Positions 17,006 to 26,241 of a stretch of 64,000 nt of DNA are shown here, piece after piece (the stretch's first letter is position 1; each line of letters starts with the position of its first letter). Source of the stretch: Halococcus agarilyticus (lineage in GTDB: Archaea > Halobacteriota > Halobacteria > Halobacteriales > Halococcaceae). The stretch spans positions 248,001 to 312,000 of the forward strand of contig NZ_BAFM01000001.1 in assembly GCF_000334895.1 (NCBI RefSeq). Direction: 5' to 3'. The notes beneath the pieces are model-generated. The model had not been told where the DNA came from. It did no database searches and saw only the letters and a list, made by a program, of their open reading frames with translations. A program made the translations under genes and the position numbers.

Positions 17006-18973
17006 TTACTTCCCCTCGAACTCGGGCTCGGAGTCGCCCATAAAGGCCGTGACGCCCTCCATCAGGTCGTCGGTGTTGACGAGGTGGCCGAACGCCTGGG
17101 ATTCGATTTCGAGCCCCGCATCGGTGTCCTCCCAGCCCCGGAGCATGGCGCGTTTCGTGAACTTCTGGGCGATCGGCGGGCCGGCGGCGAGGGCGGCCGC
17201 CTGATCGAACGCCGTGGATTCGAGGTCCCCCTCGACCACCTCGTTCACGAACCCGAACTCCGCCATCTCGCTCGCCTCGTAGCGCTCGGCGGTCAGAATG
17301 ATCTCCTTCGCCCGCCCCATCCCCACGATCTGCTGGAGGCGCTGCGTACCGCCCCAGCCCGGCAGGAGCCCGAGGTCGAGTTCGGGCTGGCCGAACTCCG
17401 CGCGCTCGGTGGCGATCCGGAGGTCCGCACACGTCGCCAGCTCCATCCCCCCGCCGAGACAGTAGCCGTCGATGCCCGCCACGACCGGCATATCGCACTC
17501 TTGGAGCTTGCCGAACGTCTGCTGGCCCTTTCGTGAGAGTTCGATCGCGTCGAGCGGGGCGGCGCTCGCGGCCATCGACTGGACGTCCGCGCCCGCCGAG
17601 AACGCCTGGTCGCCAGCGCCGACGAGCAAGATCGCGCGCACGTCGTCGTCGGCTTCTAACTGATCGACCGCAGTCCCGAGCTCGTCGAGCAGATCGAGAT
17701 CGATGGTGTTCATCCGGTGGGTCCGATCGAGCGCGATCCTCCCCACCTGCTCACCGGGGTAGCTGACCTCGATGTTCTCGAAGGCGACGTCGTCGGTGTC
17801 GCCGTTGCGGTCGTAGAACCCGCCCGATTCGGCTGCCTCGCCGAGGTAGTCGGCGGGTTCGTACCGCGCCGCACCGGTCTCGTCGTGGAGCTCGTCGAGC
17901 GTGGCGTGGAGATCGTCGAGTCCGCGTTCGTCCGCGAGCTTCGCCGGCCCGTTCGGGAAGCCCGCGCCGAGCATCACCGCTTCGTCGATGTCGCTCGCCG
18001 GCGCGACGTCGCCGCCGATGAGCTTCGCGACCTCGTTCGCCATCACCGCAAGCAGTCGGGACTCGATCTCCTCGGTGCCGGCATCCGTCGGAATATCGGC
18101 ACCCTCGCCGTCATCGTAGTCGTAGAATCCCTTCCCTGTCTTCTTCCCGAGTTCCTCCGCCTCGACCTTCTCGGCGAGCAGCGGACTCGGCTCGTAGGCC
18201 TCACCGAGGGTCTCGTGCATGTATTCGAGGACGTGATAGCCCACGTCGATCCCGACCTGGTCCGCGAGTTCGAAGCTCCCCATCGGGAGGCCCATGTCGA
18301 ACTTGGTCGCGCTGTCGACTTCGGCGATCGTCGCCACATCGTCCTCGACCAGCCACGCGGCCTCGTTCATCAGCGGCACGAGGACTCGGTTGACGATGAA
18401 GCCCGGACTGTCCTTCCGGACGCGCACGGGCGTCTTGCCGAACCCCTCGGCGAGCGCCTCGACGGTGTCGAGGGTCTCGTCGGCGGTTTCGGCTCCAGCA
18501 ATCACCTCGACGAGCTGCATTCGCACGGGAGGATTGAAGAAGTGCATCCCGCAGAACCGCTCGGGCCGGTCGGTGACCTCCGCGAGGTCGGTAATGGAAA
18601 GCGAGGAGGTGTTCGTGACGAACAGCGCCTCATCGGGGGCGTACTCTTCGACCTCCCGGTAGACGTCCTGCTTGATGTCCATCTTCTCGGGCACGACCTC
18701 GATCACGAAGTCCACCTCGGAAACCGCGTCCTCGAGTTCGACCACCGGCGTCACGCGGTCGAGCGCGGCGTCGGCCTCCTCTTCGCTCAGTTGATCTCGC
18801 TCTTCGAGCTTGCCGAGGCTCCACTCGATGTCGTCGTAGCCGCTTTCAACCAGCTCCTCGTTGATGTCACGCAGCCTGACTTCGTACCCCGCGAGCGCCG
18901 CGACCTCGGCGATGCCGTGCCCCATGTTCCCTGCCCCCAGCACCGCGATGGTTTCGATGTCCTCGGCGTTCAT
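17006..18973 (-). CDS. 3-hydroxyacyl-CoA dehydrogenase / enoyl-CoA hydratase fusion
   Basis: Bifunctional beta-oxidation enzyme (655 aa). The N-terminal half is an NAD-dependent 3-hydroxyacyl-CoA dehydrogenase: Rossmann motif VLGAGNMGHGIAEVA at residue 10, MHFFNPPVRMQLVEV with the catalytic His near 140, PGFIVNRVL, and a second C-terminal dehydrogenase domain (~300-380). The C-terminal third (~400-655) is a crotonase domain with AFSAGADVQSMAAS and GYCLGGGMELATCADL forming the oxyanion hole, and QPELDLGLLPGWGGT with the catalytic Glu. Domain order is the archaeal one, reversed relative to bacterial FadB. An acyl-CoA dehydrogenase gene is divergent from it. Confidence 0.93.
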   Translation of the reverse strand: MNAEDIETIAVLGAGNMGHGIAEVAALAGYEVRLRDINEELVESGYDDIEWSLGKLEERDQLSEEEADAALDRVTPVVELEDAVSEVDFVIEVVPEKMDIKQDVYREVEEYAPDEALFVTNTSSLSITDLAEVTDRPERFCGMHFFNPPVRMQLVEVIAGAETADETLDTVEALAEGFGKTPVRVRKDSPGFIVNRVLVPLMNEAAWLVEDDVATIAEVDSATKFDMGLPMGSFELADQVGIDVGYHVLEYMHETLGEAYEPSPLLAEKVEAEELGKKTGKGFYDYDDGEGADIPTDAGTEEIESRLLAVMANEVAKLIGGDVAPASDIDEAVMLGAGFPNGPAKLADERGLDDLHATLDELHDETGAARYEPADYLGEAAESGGFYDRNGDTDDVAFENIEVSYPGEQVGRIALDRTHRMNTIDLDLLDELGTAVDQLEADDDVRAILLVGAGDQAFSAGADVQSMAASAAPLDAIELSRKGQQTFGKLQECDMPVVAGIDGYCLGGGMELATCADLRIATERAEFGQPELDLGLLPGWGGTQRLQQIVGMGRAKEIILTAERYEASEMAEFGFVNEVVEGDLESTAFDQAAALAAGPPIAQKFTKRAMLRGWEDTDAGLEIESQAFGHLVNTDDLMEGVTAFMGDSEPEFEGK

Positions 18974-19138
18974 GACTCACTAGTCGGTCTCGCCCGCGTG
19001 GTTTCAACGTTTCCCTCCCGTCGCTTCGTCGTGGAACGACGCCGTCTATCGAGGTGACGAGCGCCGATCTCGAAAACTATTCGTGAGTTTATTTCCGGGT
19101 GCGAAGCTACTTGTCGTCGGAGTCTGTAATGGCCGATC

Positions 19139-20293
19139 ATGGACTACGGCCTCTCGGACGAGCAACGACAGATCCGCGACGAGGTCCGGCGGTTCGCAGA
19201 GAACGAGATCGCGCCGATCGCGAGCGAGTACGATCGCGAGGAGAAGTACCCTCACGACCTGATCGACACCGCCGCCGAGATGGGGATGCTCGGTGCGAGT
19301 ATCCCGGTGGAGTACGGCGGCGCTGGCTACTCCACCCTCGAAACCGCCCTCGTCATCGAGGAGCTGTTCGCCGTCGATCCGGGGATCGGCCTCTGCGTGT
19401 CGAGCACCGGGTTCGGCAGCGAGGCGATCCGGGAGTTCGGCACCGACGAGCAGAAAGCGGAGTATCTGCGGCCGCTCGCGAACGGCGAGGCGATCATGGG
19501 CGCGGCGATCTCCGAGCCCGACACCGGCTCCGACGTCTCCTCGGTCTCGACCCGTGCCGAGAAGGAGGGCGACGAGTGGGTGATCGACGGCAACAAGATG
19601 TGGATCACCAACGGCTCCGTCGGCGATTTCTTCGTCGTGCTCTGCAAGACCGACCCCGACGCCGAGGGCCGGTACAACGGGTTCAGCCAGATCATCGTCG
19701 AAGCCGACAGAGAGGGATTCACCGCCGAGAAGATCACCGGCAAGCTCGGGATTCGGGCCTCCGATACCGCCGAACTCCTCCTCGATGGGGTTCGCGTTCC
19801 CGAAGAGAACCTCCTCGGCACCCGCGGCGCGGGCTTCCTCCAGCAGATGCAGTTCTTCGACGAGACCCGTACTGGTGTCGCCGCCCAGGGCGTCGGCATC
19901 GCCAAGGGCGCACTGGAGCGCGCGCTTGAGTACGCCCAGGAGCGCGAGCAGTTCGGCCGGCCGATCGGCGACTTCCAGGCGATCCAGCACAAGCTCGCCG
20001 ACATGCACACCACGACCGAGGCCGCCCGCCAGCTCACCTACAAGTCGGCGTGGAGCGTCGAGAACACCGACGAACAGCTCACCACGCTCGCCTCGATGGC
20101 GAAGGAGTACACCTCGAGGATCGCGGTCGAGGTCGCGGACGAAGCAGTACAAATTCACGGCGGGTCGGGTTACGTCGACGACTTCGACGTCGAGCGGTTC
20201 TACCGCGACGCCAAGATCACCCAGATCTACGAGGGCACGAGCGAGATCCAGAAAAACGTGATCGCGCGCGAACTCCTCGGGAAGGGCTTCTGA
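19139..20293 (+). CDS. Acyl-CoA dehydrogenase
   Basis: FAD-dependent acyl-CoA dehydrogenase (384 aa, standard length) for the first step of beta-oxidation. Seen: the N-terminal helical domain, [20 protein letters not shown] and [14 protein letters not shown] in the middle, [30 protein letters not shown], and the catalytic-base segment [11 protein letters not shown] with Glu in place. [16 protein letters not shown] is a family-typical start. Transcribed divergently from the hydroxyacyl-CoA dehydrogenase/enoyl-CoA hydratase gene, so both are likely beta-oxidation partners. A T-run follows the stop. Confidence 0.93.
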   Translation: MDYGLSDEQRQIRDEVRRFAENEIAPIASEYDREEKYPHDLIDTAAEMGMLGASIPVEYGGAGYSTLETALVIEELFAVDPGIGLCVSSTGFGSEAIREFGTDEQKAEYLRPLANGEAIMGAAISEPDTGSDVSSVSTRAEKEGDEWVIDGNKMWITNGSVGDFFVVLCKTDPDAEGRYNGFSQIIVEADREGFTAEKITGKLGIRASDTAELLLDGVRVPEENLLGTRGAGFLQQMQFFDETRTGVAAQGVGIAKGALERALEYAQEREQFGRPIGDFQAIQHKLADMHTTTEAARQLTYKSAWSVENTDEQLTTLASMAKEYTSRIAVEVADEAVQIHGGSGYVDDFDVERFYRDAKITQIYEGTSEIQKNVIARELLGKGF

Positions 20294-20300
20294 AACCCAC

Positions 20301-20306
20301 TTTTTT
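20301..20306 (+). terminator. T6 terminator of the acyl-CoA dehydrogenase gene
   Basis: TTTTTT begins 7 bases after the TGA stop, the simple archaeal oligo-T signal. Confidence 0.6.
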
Positions 20307-20522
20307 ACAGAGGGCCCTCAGTCGCTCGCGTTGCTCGCTCCTTCGAACCCTCTCCAAAAACCTGTCTCCGTGAGCGAAGCTCGACGATGACGAAAACCGA
20401 AGGTTTCCGAACCACGAACGCAGGCCGCCCAGTCCCGCACCGCCGCTGCATCGCCACCGCTGTGTGACCATCCGTCCATCGATCGGGGTTCCGAGACGAC
20501 GAGCGTTCGTCGAAAAGGGGCG

Positions 20523-20795
20523 TCAGTTCGACTGGCGTTCGTTCCACGCGATGCGCGCCTGGCGGCCCGCCGGGATGAACACCCAGAAGACGAGCGCACC
20601 GACGATGGCGAACCAGAACAGCGCCTCCCGGAGGGTGAGCGCGAGCGTCCCGAACAGTTCGAGGCCCTCGGGCGCTTCGGCGATGAGCTGGATGGGCGAC
20701 TCGAAGCTCTCGGTGGTGTACCACCCCGAGAGCACCATCCATCCGAGCAGCCCGCCGGTGAGCATCGCCAGGCCCTTGGCGAATTCGTCACTCAT
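20523..20795 (-). CDS. Small two-helix membrane protein, end of cytochrome bc operon
   Basis: Hypothetical 90-aa membrane protein with two hydrophobic helices (LAMLTGGLLGWMVLSGWY and ALFWFAIVGALVFWVFIPAG). Its start overlaps the stop of the upstream gene by 8 bases, so it belongs to the same eight-gene transcript. I do not recognise a characterised family; position suggests an accessory subunit of the halocyanin-reducing complex. No Cys or heme ligands that would indicate a redox role. Confidence 0.75.
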   Translation of the reverse strand: MSDEFAKGLAMLTGGLLGWMVLSGWYTTESFESPIQLIAEAPEGLELFGTLALTLREALFWFAIVGALVFWVFIPAGRQARIAWNERQSN

Positions 20796-21165
20796 TGCCC
20801 GAGGGTTCGTCGCTGTCGTCTTGAGCGTTCCGCATCCCCGTGGTGCGAAAGCGGGTGCCGAGCACGTACACGGCCGCTCCGAGCCCGATGAGCGCGAGAC
20901 CGAGCAGCACGAGAACGAGGCCGGCGGCGTCGGGACCGAACGGGAGCGGAACGTCGAGAAGGTCGAACAACACCGGTAGCGGCCCGGCCTCGGCGGTGGC
21001 GGCGTCGAGAAAGGCGAAGCCGAGCAGCACGCTGACGATCGCGATCAGCGTCGAGAACACCGTGACCGCCTTGTAGGTCCGCAGCGGAACGACCACCTCG
21101 CGACCGCCGCGACGGCCGTCGTCGTCGCCGTCAGCCTCGGTTCCGGACCCCGCGTCGGACCCCAC
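20788..21165 (-). CDS. Membrane protein of the cytochrome bc operon
   Basis: Hypothetical 125-aa protein with an acidic N terminus (GSDAGSGTEADGDDDG) and two strong hydrophobic segments (VFSTLIAIVSVLLGFAF and AAGLVLVLLGLALIGLGAAV). Lies 3 bases after the subunit IV-like gene. Function not recognisable; likely a structural or assembly subunit. Confidence 0.75.
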   Translation of the reverse strand: MGSDAGSGTEADGDDDGRRGGREVVVPLRTYKAVTVFSTLIAIVSVLLGFAFLDAATAEAGPLPVLFDLLDVPLPFGPDAAGLVLVLLGLALIGLGAAVYVLGTRFRTTGMRNAQDDSDEPSGNE

Positions 21166-21168
21166 GGG

Positions 21169-21981
21169 TTAGCGCGGCGGCCGGAGTCGGTAGTACCGCC
21201 GGTTCAGGTCGAACATGTACCCCTCGCGCATCGCGCGCAGCACGCCGTAGGTGATGAACCCGGCGACGAGCGGCAGCAGGAACGTGAGATCGAAGAGGAG
21301 ATGCGGGTCGATCCACGTCGGCGTGAGGTTCTTGATCGAGAGCGCGCTGATCATCGCGGCGAACACCACGCCGAACACGCCCACGGCCGCCCAGAACGGC
21401 TGCTCGACCGGCCGTCGCGCGCTCCCCTTGTTGAGGAACGGCACGATCGCGATGAACCCGACCACGACGAGGTTCGCGAGCACGCCGTACGTGGAGTCCT
21501 GGAGCAGCTTCTTGCCACCCAGAACGGCGAGCTCGGGGTTCAGCGGCCCGAGTTTCAACAGTCCAAACGACCAGTAGAGATACCAGTCCGGCAGGATGAT
21601 CGCGGGCGTCTGGCTCGGGTTCGCCGGCGCGCCGAGGTGTGGCGGCAGCGTCGCCGAGAGGAAGAGGATCAGCCCGACGAAGAAGCTCGTCAGCGCGAGA
21701 TTGCGGACCATCTCGTGGGGCCACGTCGGAAAGGCGAGCACGTCGCGTTCGACGTAGCTCGAATCGTTCCGGAGGTCTTGGTCCTCGCGGCGCGAGCGCT
21801 CGAAGTACTCGTAGGTCAGCCGCGAGAGCCCCTGCTTTCGTTCCTTCCGTTCGCGCCACGTCGGGGTCTCGTCGTCGGGCGCGACGATGCCGGTGCCGTC
21901 GGCGGCGACTTCTTTGTCCTCACCGCCGTCGGTCATGGTTTCAGTCGGTTCGTCCGTGTCGGTGGAGTTGTCTCGGGTCAT
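21169..21981 (-). CDS. petD: Cytochrome b C-terminal / subunit IV-like protein
   Basis: Membrane subunit (270 aa) corresponding to the C-terminal part of cytochrome b, separate as in b6f complexes. Seen: a long charged N terminus, then helices, with the Qo-site loop IILPDWYLYWSFGLLK (PDWY in place of PEWY) near residue 125, which contributes to quinol oxidation. It lies 4 bases downstream of the cytochrome b6-like gene. With the Rieske and halocyanin genes it would make a quinol:halocyanin oxidoreductase in the cytoplasmic membrane. Confidence 0.9.
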   Translation of the reverse strand: MTRDNSTDTDEPTETMTDGGEDKEVAADGTGIVAPDDETPTWRERKERKQGLSRLTYEYFERSRREDQDLRNDSSYVERDVLAFPTWPHEMVRNLALTSFFVGLILFLSATLPPHLGAPANPSQTPAIILPDWYLYWSFGLLKLGPLNPELAVLGGKKLLQDSTYGVLANLVVVGFIAIVPFLNKGSARRPVEQPFWAAVGVFGVVFAAMISALSIKNLTPTWIDPHLLFDLTFLLPLVAGFITYGVLRAMREGYMFDLNRRYYRLRPPR

Positions 21982-21985
21982 TGAT

Positions 21986-22798
21986 CTAGTGGGGTTCCGC
22001 GATGCCCTGCATCCAGACGATGCCGATGTGGACGGCGATGAGCGACGTCACCACGAACGGGAGGAAGAACACGTGGAGGATGTACATCCGCATCAGGGTG
22101 GCCTGGCCGAGCGAGAACCCGCCGAAGATGAGCTGGGCGACCCACTCGCCGATGAGCGGGATCGAGAGGCTCATCTCGACGCCGATCTGGCCGGCCCAGT
22201 AGGCGAGCTGGTCCCACGTCAGCAGGTAGCCGGTGTAGCCAAAGACCATCGTGAGCGAGATGAGCACGATGCCGAGGATCCAGTTGAGCTCCCGGGGCTC
22301 CTTGTACGACCCGGTGAAGTACACCCGGAGCATGTGGAGGAACACGGCAGCGGTCATCACCTGGGCCGACCACCGGTGGATCGAGCGGAGCATGAACCCG
22401 AAGTTGATGTCGGTCATGATCGCGGTGAGCGAACAGTACGCCACCGACGCGCTCTCGATCGAACAGGTCCCCGCGGCCGCCGCCGGCGAGTAGTAAAAGC
22501 CGAGCAGCGCGCCCGAGATCGCGGCGACGACGTACGCGATCGTCGAGAAGCTCCCGAGCGCGTAGAGGGGGTACCAGTACCAGAACTTGTTGTCGAGGTT
22601 GTACTGCTCGGTGTGGCTCTTCGGCATCTGGAGGTTGACCTTGTAGTAGAGGTTCTCCAGCACTTCGAGGTAATCGACGATCCGCAGCCGCTTGTCGAGC
22701 CAGAGCAGGACGGTGAGGTACGCCCCCTCGATCGGGGTCAGGTCCTTTCGCTCCATCCAGCTCTCGTGATCGTGATCGTCGCTCCGTTCGAGACTCAT
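21986..22798 (-). CDS. petB: Cytochrome b6-like N-terminal cytochrome b
   Basis: Diheme cytochrome b subunit (270 aa), N-terminal half. Seen: two His pairs for the two hemes, SIHRWSAQ...VFLHMLRVY (13 residues between) and YILHVFFLPF...IAVHIGIV (14 residues between, the b6f-type spacing), and FGYTGYLLTWDQLAYWA preceding the Qo region. About four core helices, plus an extra N-terminal cytosolic stretch of ~70 residues. Sits 3 bases after the Rieske gene. Confidence 0.92.
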   Translation of the reverse strand: MSLERSDDHDHESWMERKDLTPIEGAYLTVLLWLDKRLRIVDYLEVLENLYYKVNLQMPKSHTEQYNLDNKFWYWYPLYALGSFSTIAYVVAAISGALLGFYYSPAAAAGTCSIESASVAYCSLTAIMTDINFGFMLRSIHRWSAQVMTAAVFLHMLRVYFTGSYKEPRELNWILGIVLISLTMVFGYTGYLLTWDQLAYWAGQIGVEMSLSIPLIGEWVAQLIFGGFSLGQATLMRMYILHVFFLPFVVTSLIAVHIGIVWMQGIAEPH

Positions 22799-22801
22799 GA
22801 G

Positions 22802-23692
22802 CTACTCACCACCCTCGCTGGAGCCACCGCCCCCGCCGGTGTCCTCCGGACGGGGCAGCGACGTGAACTGCCGGCGAACGATGCTGAACGGGCTGTACAC
22901 CGACTGGTGGCATGGACAGTACACCGAGTTCGCCGCGCCGAAGTCCGCCGTCGCCTTGAAGCCAGGCACACAGCAGAAGTGGGTGCACTTGTTCAGCCAC
23001 GCGATGAATCCCTGCGACGTGCTCGCCTGCAGCCACTCCCGCACCGCTGGATCGTCCGCGTTCTGAGCGAGGTCCTCGATCCGCGTGCTCCGCATTACTT
23101 GTACTGGGACCGTCTCCTGAGGTGAGAGGTCCTGTGAGCGCCACGTCGCCGACGCGGGCTTGCCGATCCCGGCCGTCCCGATCTCGTTGCCCCACGTCTC
23201 CCAGTCGTCGAACATGTCGACGGTGAGCACATCGCCGGGACTGAGGTCGCTCTGCCACTCGTAGCCCGGCTGGGGGGCCGACTTGAACGTGTTGCTCTGG
23301 TCGGCGTCGGGCCGGATGCCGGGGTACGTCTGGACGCCGCAGTACTGGAACCACTCGCTGGAGTAGGTGGTGCCTCCGAGCTGCATCTCGGCGACCTGGA
23401 CCTCCTCGTTGTCGACCGTCCGCGTCTCGACTTCGGGCCAGACGCCCTTGATCTCCCCACTGTCGGTGATCTCGATGGGGATCTGGGGCATCGCCCGCGG
23501 GGCTGGCCCGTCGGTGTTCTCGATGCCGTAGTACTGGATCGCCCCGCCACCCTGGCCGGCGGAGGTGGTGGTGAGGTTGGCCCCGACTGCGGTCGTGATG
23601 CCCGTCGCGCCGAGCGCGGAGGCACCGACGACACCCTTGACGAACCGTCGGCGGCCCGATTCGGCTGGATACCTGTCTTCGTTTTCCGGCAT
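22802..23692 (-). CDS. Rieske iron-sulfur protein
   Basis: Rieske [2Fe-2S] subunit (296 aa), anchored in the membrane with its cluster domain outside. Seen: twin-Arg-like GRRRFVKGVVGAS followed by a hydrophobic segment (residues ~13-40), and the cluster-binding boxes CTHFCC and CPCHQS (Cys/His pairs present) near residues 235-265. Relative to bacterial Rieske proteins there is a long insertion of about 150 residues between anchor and cluster domain. ATG at 23692 is used; the frame further upstream is noise. A Gly/Ser/Glu-rich tail ends the protein. Confidence 0.92.
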   Translation of the reverse strand: MPENEDRYPAESGRRRFVKGVVGASALGATGITTAVGANLTTTSAGQGGGAIQYYGIENTDGPAPRAMPQIPIEITDSGEIKGVWPEVETRTVDNEEVQVAEMQLGGTTYSSEWFQYCGVQTYPGIRPDADQSNTFKSAPQPGYEWQSDLSPGDVLTVDMFDDWETWGNEIGTAGIGKPASATWRSQDLSPQETVPVQVMRSTRIEDLAQNADDPAVREWLQASTSQGFIAWLNKCTHFCCVPGFKATADFGAANSVYCPCHQSVYSPFSIVRRQFTSLPRPEDTGGGGGSSEGGE

Positions 23693-23694
23693 GG

Positions 23695-24081
23695 TTATCG
23701 TTTGTAGTACGGATACACGGCTCGTTTCACGGAGTCCCACGCGCCGTCGGTGGCGCTCGTCCCCGTCTGCTGTTCCTCGCGGATGTAGAGGTCCTCCCAC
23801 TTGCGGCGGCGCTTCTTCACGATCATCACGTCGGGGAGGAACTCCTTGCGGTAGAGCATCAGGATGAAGGCGAGATCGACGAACACGACCGCGAGCGCCG
23901 CGCCGAGATACATGTTGCCGAGTTCGTCGCCGCCCCAGCCGCTGACGAGGCCGAAGGCGAACAGCCCGACGAACACCACCTCCACGACCGTGAGGAGGAC
24001 GATCGCGATCGCGGCCGCGGTGCTCTCTCTGGCCGGCTCGTACCGGTGGATGTCGCCGTAGGTGCTTCCCGAAGAGCTCAT
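23695..24081 (-). CDS. Membrane protein between halocyanin and Rieske genes
   Basis: 128-aa protein with two hydrophobic helices (AAAIAIVLLTVVEVVFVGLF and MYLGAALAVVFVDLAFILML) and a basic, aromatic C terminus (VKKRRRKWEDLYIREE, AVYPYYKR). Overlaps the halocyanin stop by one base and precedes the Rieske start by 2 bases, so it is tightly co-translated with both. No known family assigned; probably an accessory subunit. Confidence 0.8.
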   Translation of the reverse strand: MSSSGSTYGDIHRYEPARESTAAAIAIVLLTVVEVVFVGLFAFGLVSGWGGDELGNMYLGAALAVVFVDLAFILMLYRKEFLPDVMIVKKRRRKWEDLYIREEQQTGTSATDGAWDSVKRAVYPYYKR

Positions 24082-24710
24082 CAGTTGTTGCCTCCCTTCG
24101 CGTTCGGCGATTCACCGTACTTCACGGTGAAGAACGTGTAGATCAGCGAGACCACCATCATCAGGATGGTGGCGATCCCGACGAAGTGGGCCTGGAAGGG
24201 GACGCCCATCTCCTCGGGGTCGACCTCCTCCTCGCCGCCCCCACCGCTGCTCTCGCCGACGGTGATGGTTCCGACCATGCCGGCAGGCTCGTGGGGATCA
24301 CAGACGTAGCCGAACGAGCCGGTCTCGGTGAACGGCGGCGTCGTGAAGCTGAAGCCCGCGTCCTCGATCGGCTGGTGGCCCCAGTCGCCGTCGTCGGGGT
24401 TGACGTTGTGGCCGCCCGAATCCCAGACGAACTTCACCGCCGTCCCCGGCGAGATGGAGAGTTCGGCCGGCTCGAACACCAAACTCCCGCTCGGTCCGAC
24501 CGTTACCTCCTCGGTGCTCCCTCCGCTACCGCCGCCCGTCTGGTTGCCACTAGATTCGTTGCCACCGGTCATGTTTCCGCTGCCGGTCGCGTTTCCACCC
24601 CCGGACTGGTTGCCGCCGGAGGCGTTGCCCTCCTGTGCGGCGGCCGCCCCGCTGGCGGCTGTGCCGCCGGCCGCGGCACTTGCTGCCAGCAGAAAATCCC
24701 GCCTGTTCAT
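24081..24710 (-). CDS. Halocyanin (type I blue copper protein), membrane-anchored
   Basis: Extracellular mononuclear copper protein (209 aa), the expected electron acceptor of the quinol-oxidising complex. Seen: Tat-type signal NRRDFLLAASAAAGG; an Asn/Gly/Ser-rich linker (~residues 25-60) with several NxS/T-like sites; plastocyanin-fold copper ligands His in GGHNVNPDD and Cys, His, Met in YVCDPHEPAGMVG; and a C-terminal transmembrane helix (IATILMMVVSLIYTFF) that keeps it on the membrane. ATG at 24710 begins right at the signal; the in-frame start at 24740 adds ten unlike residues. Confidence 0.93.
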   Translation of the reverse strand: MNRRDFLLAASAAAGGTAASGAAAAQEGNASGGNQSGGGNATGSGNMTGGNESSGNQTGGGSGGSTEEVTVGPSGSLVFEPAELSISPGTAVKFVWDSGGHNVNPDDGDWGHQPIEDAGFSFTTPPFTETGSFGYVCDPHEPAGMVGTITVGESSGGGGEEEVDPEEMGVPFQAHFVGIATILMMVVSLIYTFFTVKYGESPNAKGGNN

Positions 24711-24769
24711 GTGTGTTTGCGTTCGGGACCGGCTCCGCATAAGTCCACCGGATGCGGGGTCCGCGGCCG

Positions 24770-25660
24770 CTACGCCGACGGCCGAGAGTCCTCGGTTTCG
24801 CGCGTTTCGGACTCCCGCTCGGATCGCCCCGACTCCTGCGTTTCCCGATCCGAACCCGCGATCTCACCGGCCGGCTGTTCGCCCCCGGTGTCGCGGTACT
24901 TCTCGGGGAGGATTTCGGGGCGCTCGTCCGAGCCGACGCCGACCGCACGCAGCCGGTCGCGGTACTCCGCTGCCCGGAACGTATCCGAGAGCCGTGCGTT
25001 CGCCACCTGGAGGAACAGCAGCAACGAGAACAGGACGAACAACAGTCCGAGCACGGGAACGGCGATCGTGGTCACGCCCGCGAGTCCGACATACGCCGCG
25101 ATCAGCCCGAGACCGGCGAGGAGCTGGGCGGCGGCGACGGCCTGCAGCATCCAGTTGCCGAGCTCGCCGCCACCTTCGGGCACCGCTGCGGGATCGGGGA
25201 GCGGCTCTCCGTCCGGTGGTTCCGGCACGTCGTAGTCGTCCATCGAGCAGAGCGCGACCGTGGGTTTCACGTCGCGCAGCACGGTCCCTCGCCCCTCGAC
25301 GCTCCCATCAGGAGCGACGTGGGCGTACCCCTCGTCGGAGTACGCGAGCAGGCCGTCGTCGACGCGTTCGATCCTCGCGAACACCTCTCGGTTGGCAACC
25401 CGACTCAGGAGGTCGGCCTCGACGCGATCGAGGAGTTCCGTGCCCGTGATCCACGCCTCCTCGTCGAAGGCGGCGTCCCACTCCTCGGGGCTCATGTCGG
25501 CCATGTCCTGCGGGCCGAACGCCTCGAAGTCGTAGGTCTCCTCGACTTGTCTGCGGAGGTCGGCGGTCTCGTCGTCGGTAGCGTCCGCTCGGTCCGCCGG
25601 ACGGTCGTCCGCATCCGCGGTCCCGTCGTCGTTCGGCGACGAGGATCGGGGATCGGCCAT
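24770..25660 (-). CDS. Uncharacterised acidic membrane protein, first gene of cytochrome bc operon
   Basis: 296-aa haloarchaeal protein of unknown function. Seen: a very acidic N-terminal third, a middle segment with PEEWDAAFDEEAWITGTELL and a beta-rich AYSDEGYAHVAPDGSVEGRG, two transmembrane helices (~residues 180-235, AVAAAQLLAGLGLIAAYVGL and IAVPVLGLLFVLFSLLLFL), and a Glu/Arg/Ser-rich tail. GTG at 25663 and ATG at 25660 are adjacent; ATG is preferred. It is 59 bases upstream of the halocyanin gene in the same direction, so probably co-regulated with it. Confidence 0.75.
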   Translation of the reverse strand: MADPRSSSPNDDGTADADDRPADRADATDDETADLRRQVEETYDFEAFGPQDMADMSPEEWDAAFDEEAWITGTELLDRVEADLLSRVANREVFARIERVDDGLLAYSDEGYAHVAPDGSVEGRGTVLRDVKPTVALCSMDDYDVPEPPDGEPLPDPAAVPEGGGELGNWMLQAVAAAQLLAGLGLIAAYVGLAGVTTIAVPVLGLLFVLFSLLLFLQVANARLSDTFRAAEYRDRLRAVGVGSDERPEILPEKYRDTGGEQPAGEIAGSDRETQESGRSERESETRETEDSRPSA

Positions 25661-25752
25661 CACCTCGCTTACGCCACGGGCCGGGTTAGGCTTTCCGACC
25701 GCCCACGGACGGGTTTCGGCAGTCTTTAGCGCCCACGACGACCAGTTCGGTC

Positions 25753-26241
25753 ATGTTCGGGCTGGACGACGCGACGGTGGCGACGATCGTCGCGGCGCTG
25801 GTCACGGTCAGTTTCCCCTGTTTTCTCTACGGTGCGTGGATCATGATCGACACCGAGGCCGTAACCTGGAGCGTCCTCACCTACCACCTCAAGTTCATCG
25901 TCACCGGGCTCGCGCTCACCACGATTCCTCTTCTCGTGTGGATGCTCCCCCGCCTGTTCCAGCAGCTCGGCGGTGCGTCGGCGCTCCACGCGTTCTTGGG
26001 GCTTCAGGCCTACGCGATGCTCGCCTTCGCCTTCACGGGGATCGTCAGGATCTTCCGCGCGAAGCGCCAGCACGACCTGTATCACGACTACGACGAGGAC
26101 GTGCTCCTCAACGAGATCGGCTCCGATCGGATGGATCACTGGCGGAGCCGGCTCCGCATCGGCGTGTTCGGCTACGTGATCTTCTGGCTGCTGGCGTACG
26201 TCGTGGGGATCGCCCGGTACGCGCTCCGCTATCTGTTTTGA
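25753..26241 (+). CDS. Four-helix membrane protein
   Basis: 162-aa haloarchaeal membrane protein with about four hydrophobic helices (IVAALVTVSFPCFLYGAWIM, LKFIVTGLALTTIPLLVWML, ALHAFLGLQAYAMLAFAFTG and FGYVIFWLLAYVVGI). It is divergent from the cytochrome bc operon by 92 bases. His residues in YHLKF and LHAFLG sit in helices, so heme binding of a b561-like kind is conceivable but unproven. Family known to me only as an uncharacterised haloarchaeal group. Confidence 0.7.
   Translation: MFGLDDATVATIVAALVTVSFPCFLYGAWIMIDTEAVTWSVLTYHLKFIVTGLALTTIPLLVWMLPRLFQQLGGASALHAFLGLQAYAMLAFAFTGIVRIFRAKRQHDLYHDYDEDVLLNEIGSDRMDHWRSRLRIGVFGYVIFWLLAYVVGIARYALRYLF

Noticed and set aside
17717-19057. 446-codon plus-strand open frame opposite the hydroxyacyl-CoA dehydrogenase
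   Set aside because: Shadow frame; the minus-strand gene has complete dehydrogenase and crotonase motifs.
20317-20470. Further copy of the dispersed repeat near 20.3-20.5 kb
   Set aside because: Contains CGCTCGCGTTGCTCGCTCC-like sequence common in haloarchaeal spacers, but the ordered blocks of the mvaD-flanking repeat are not present.
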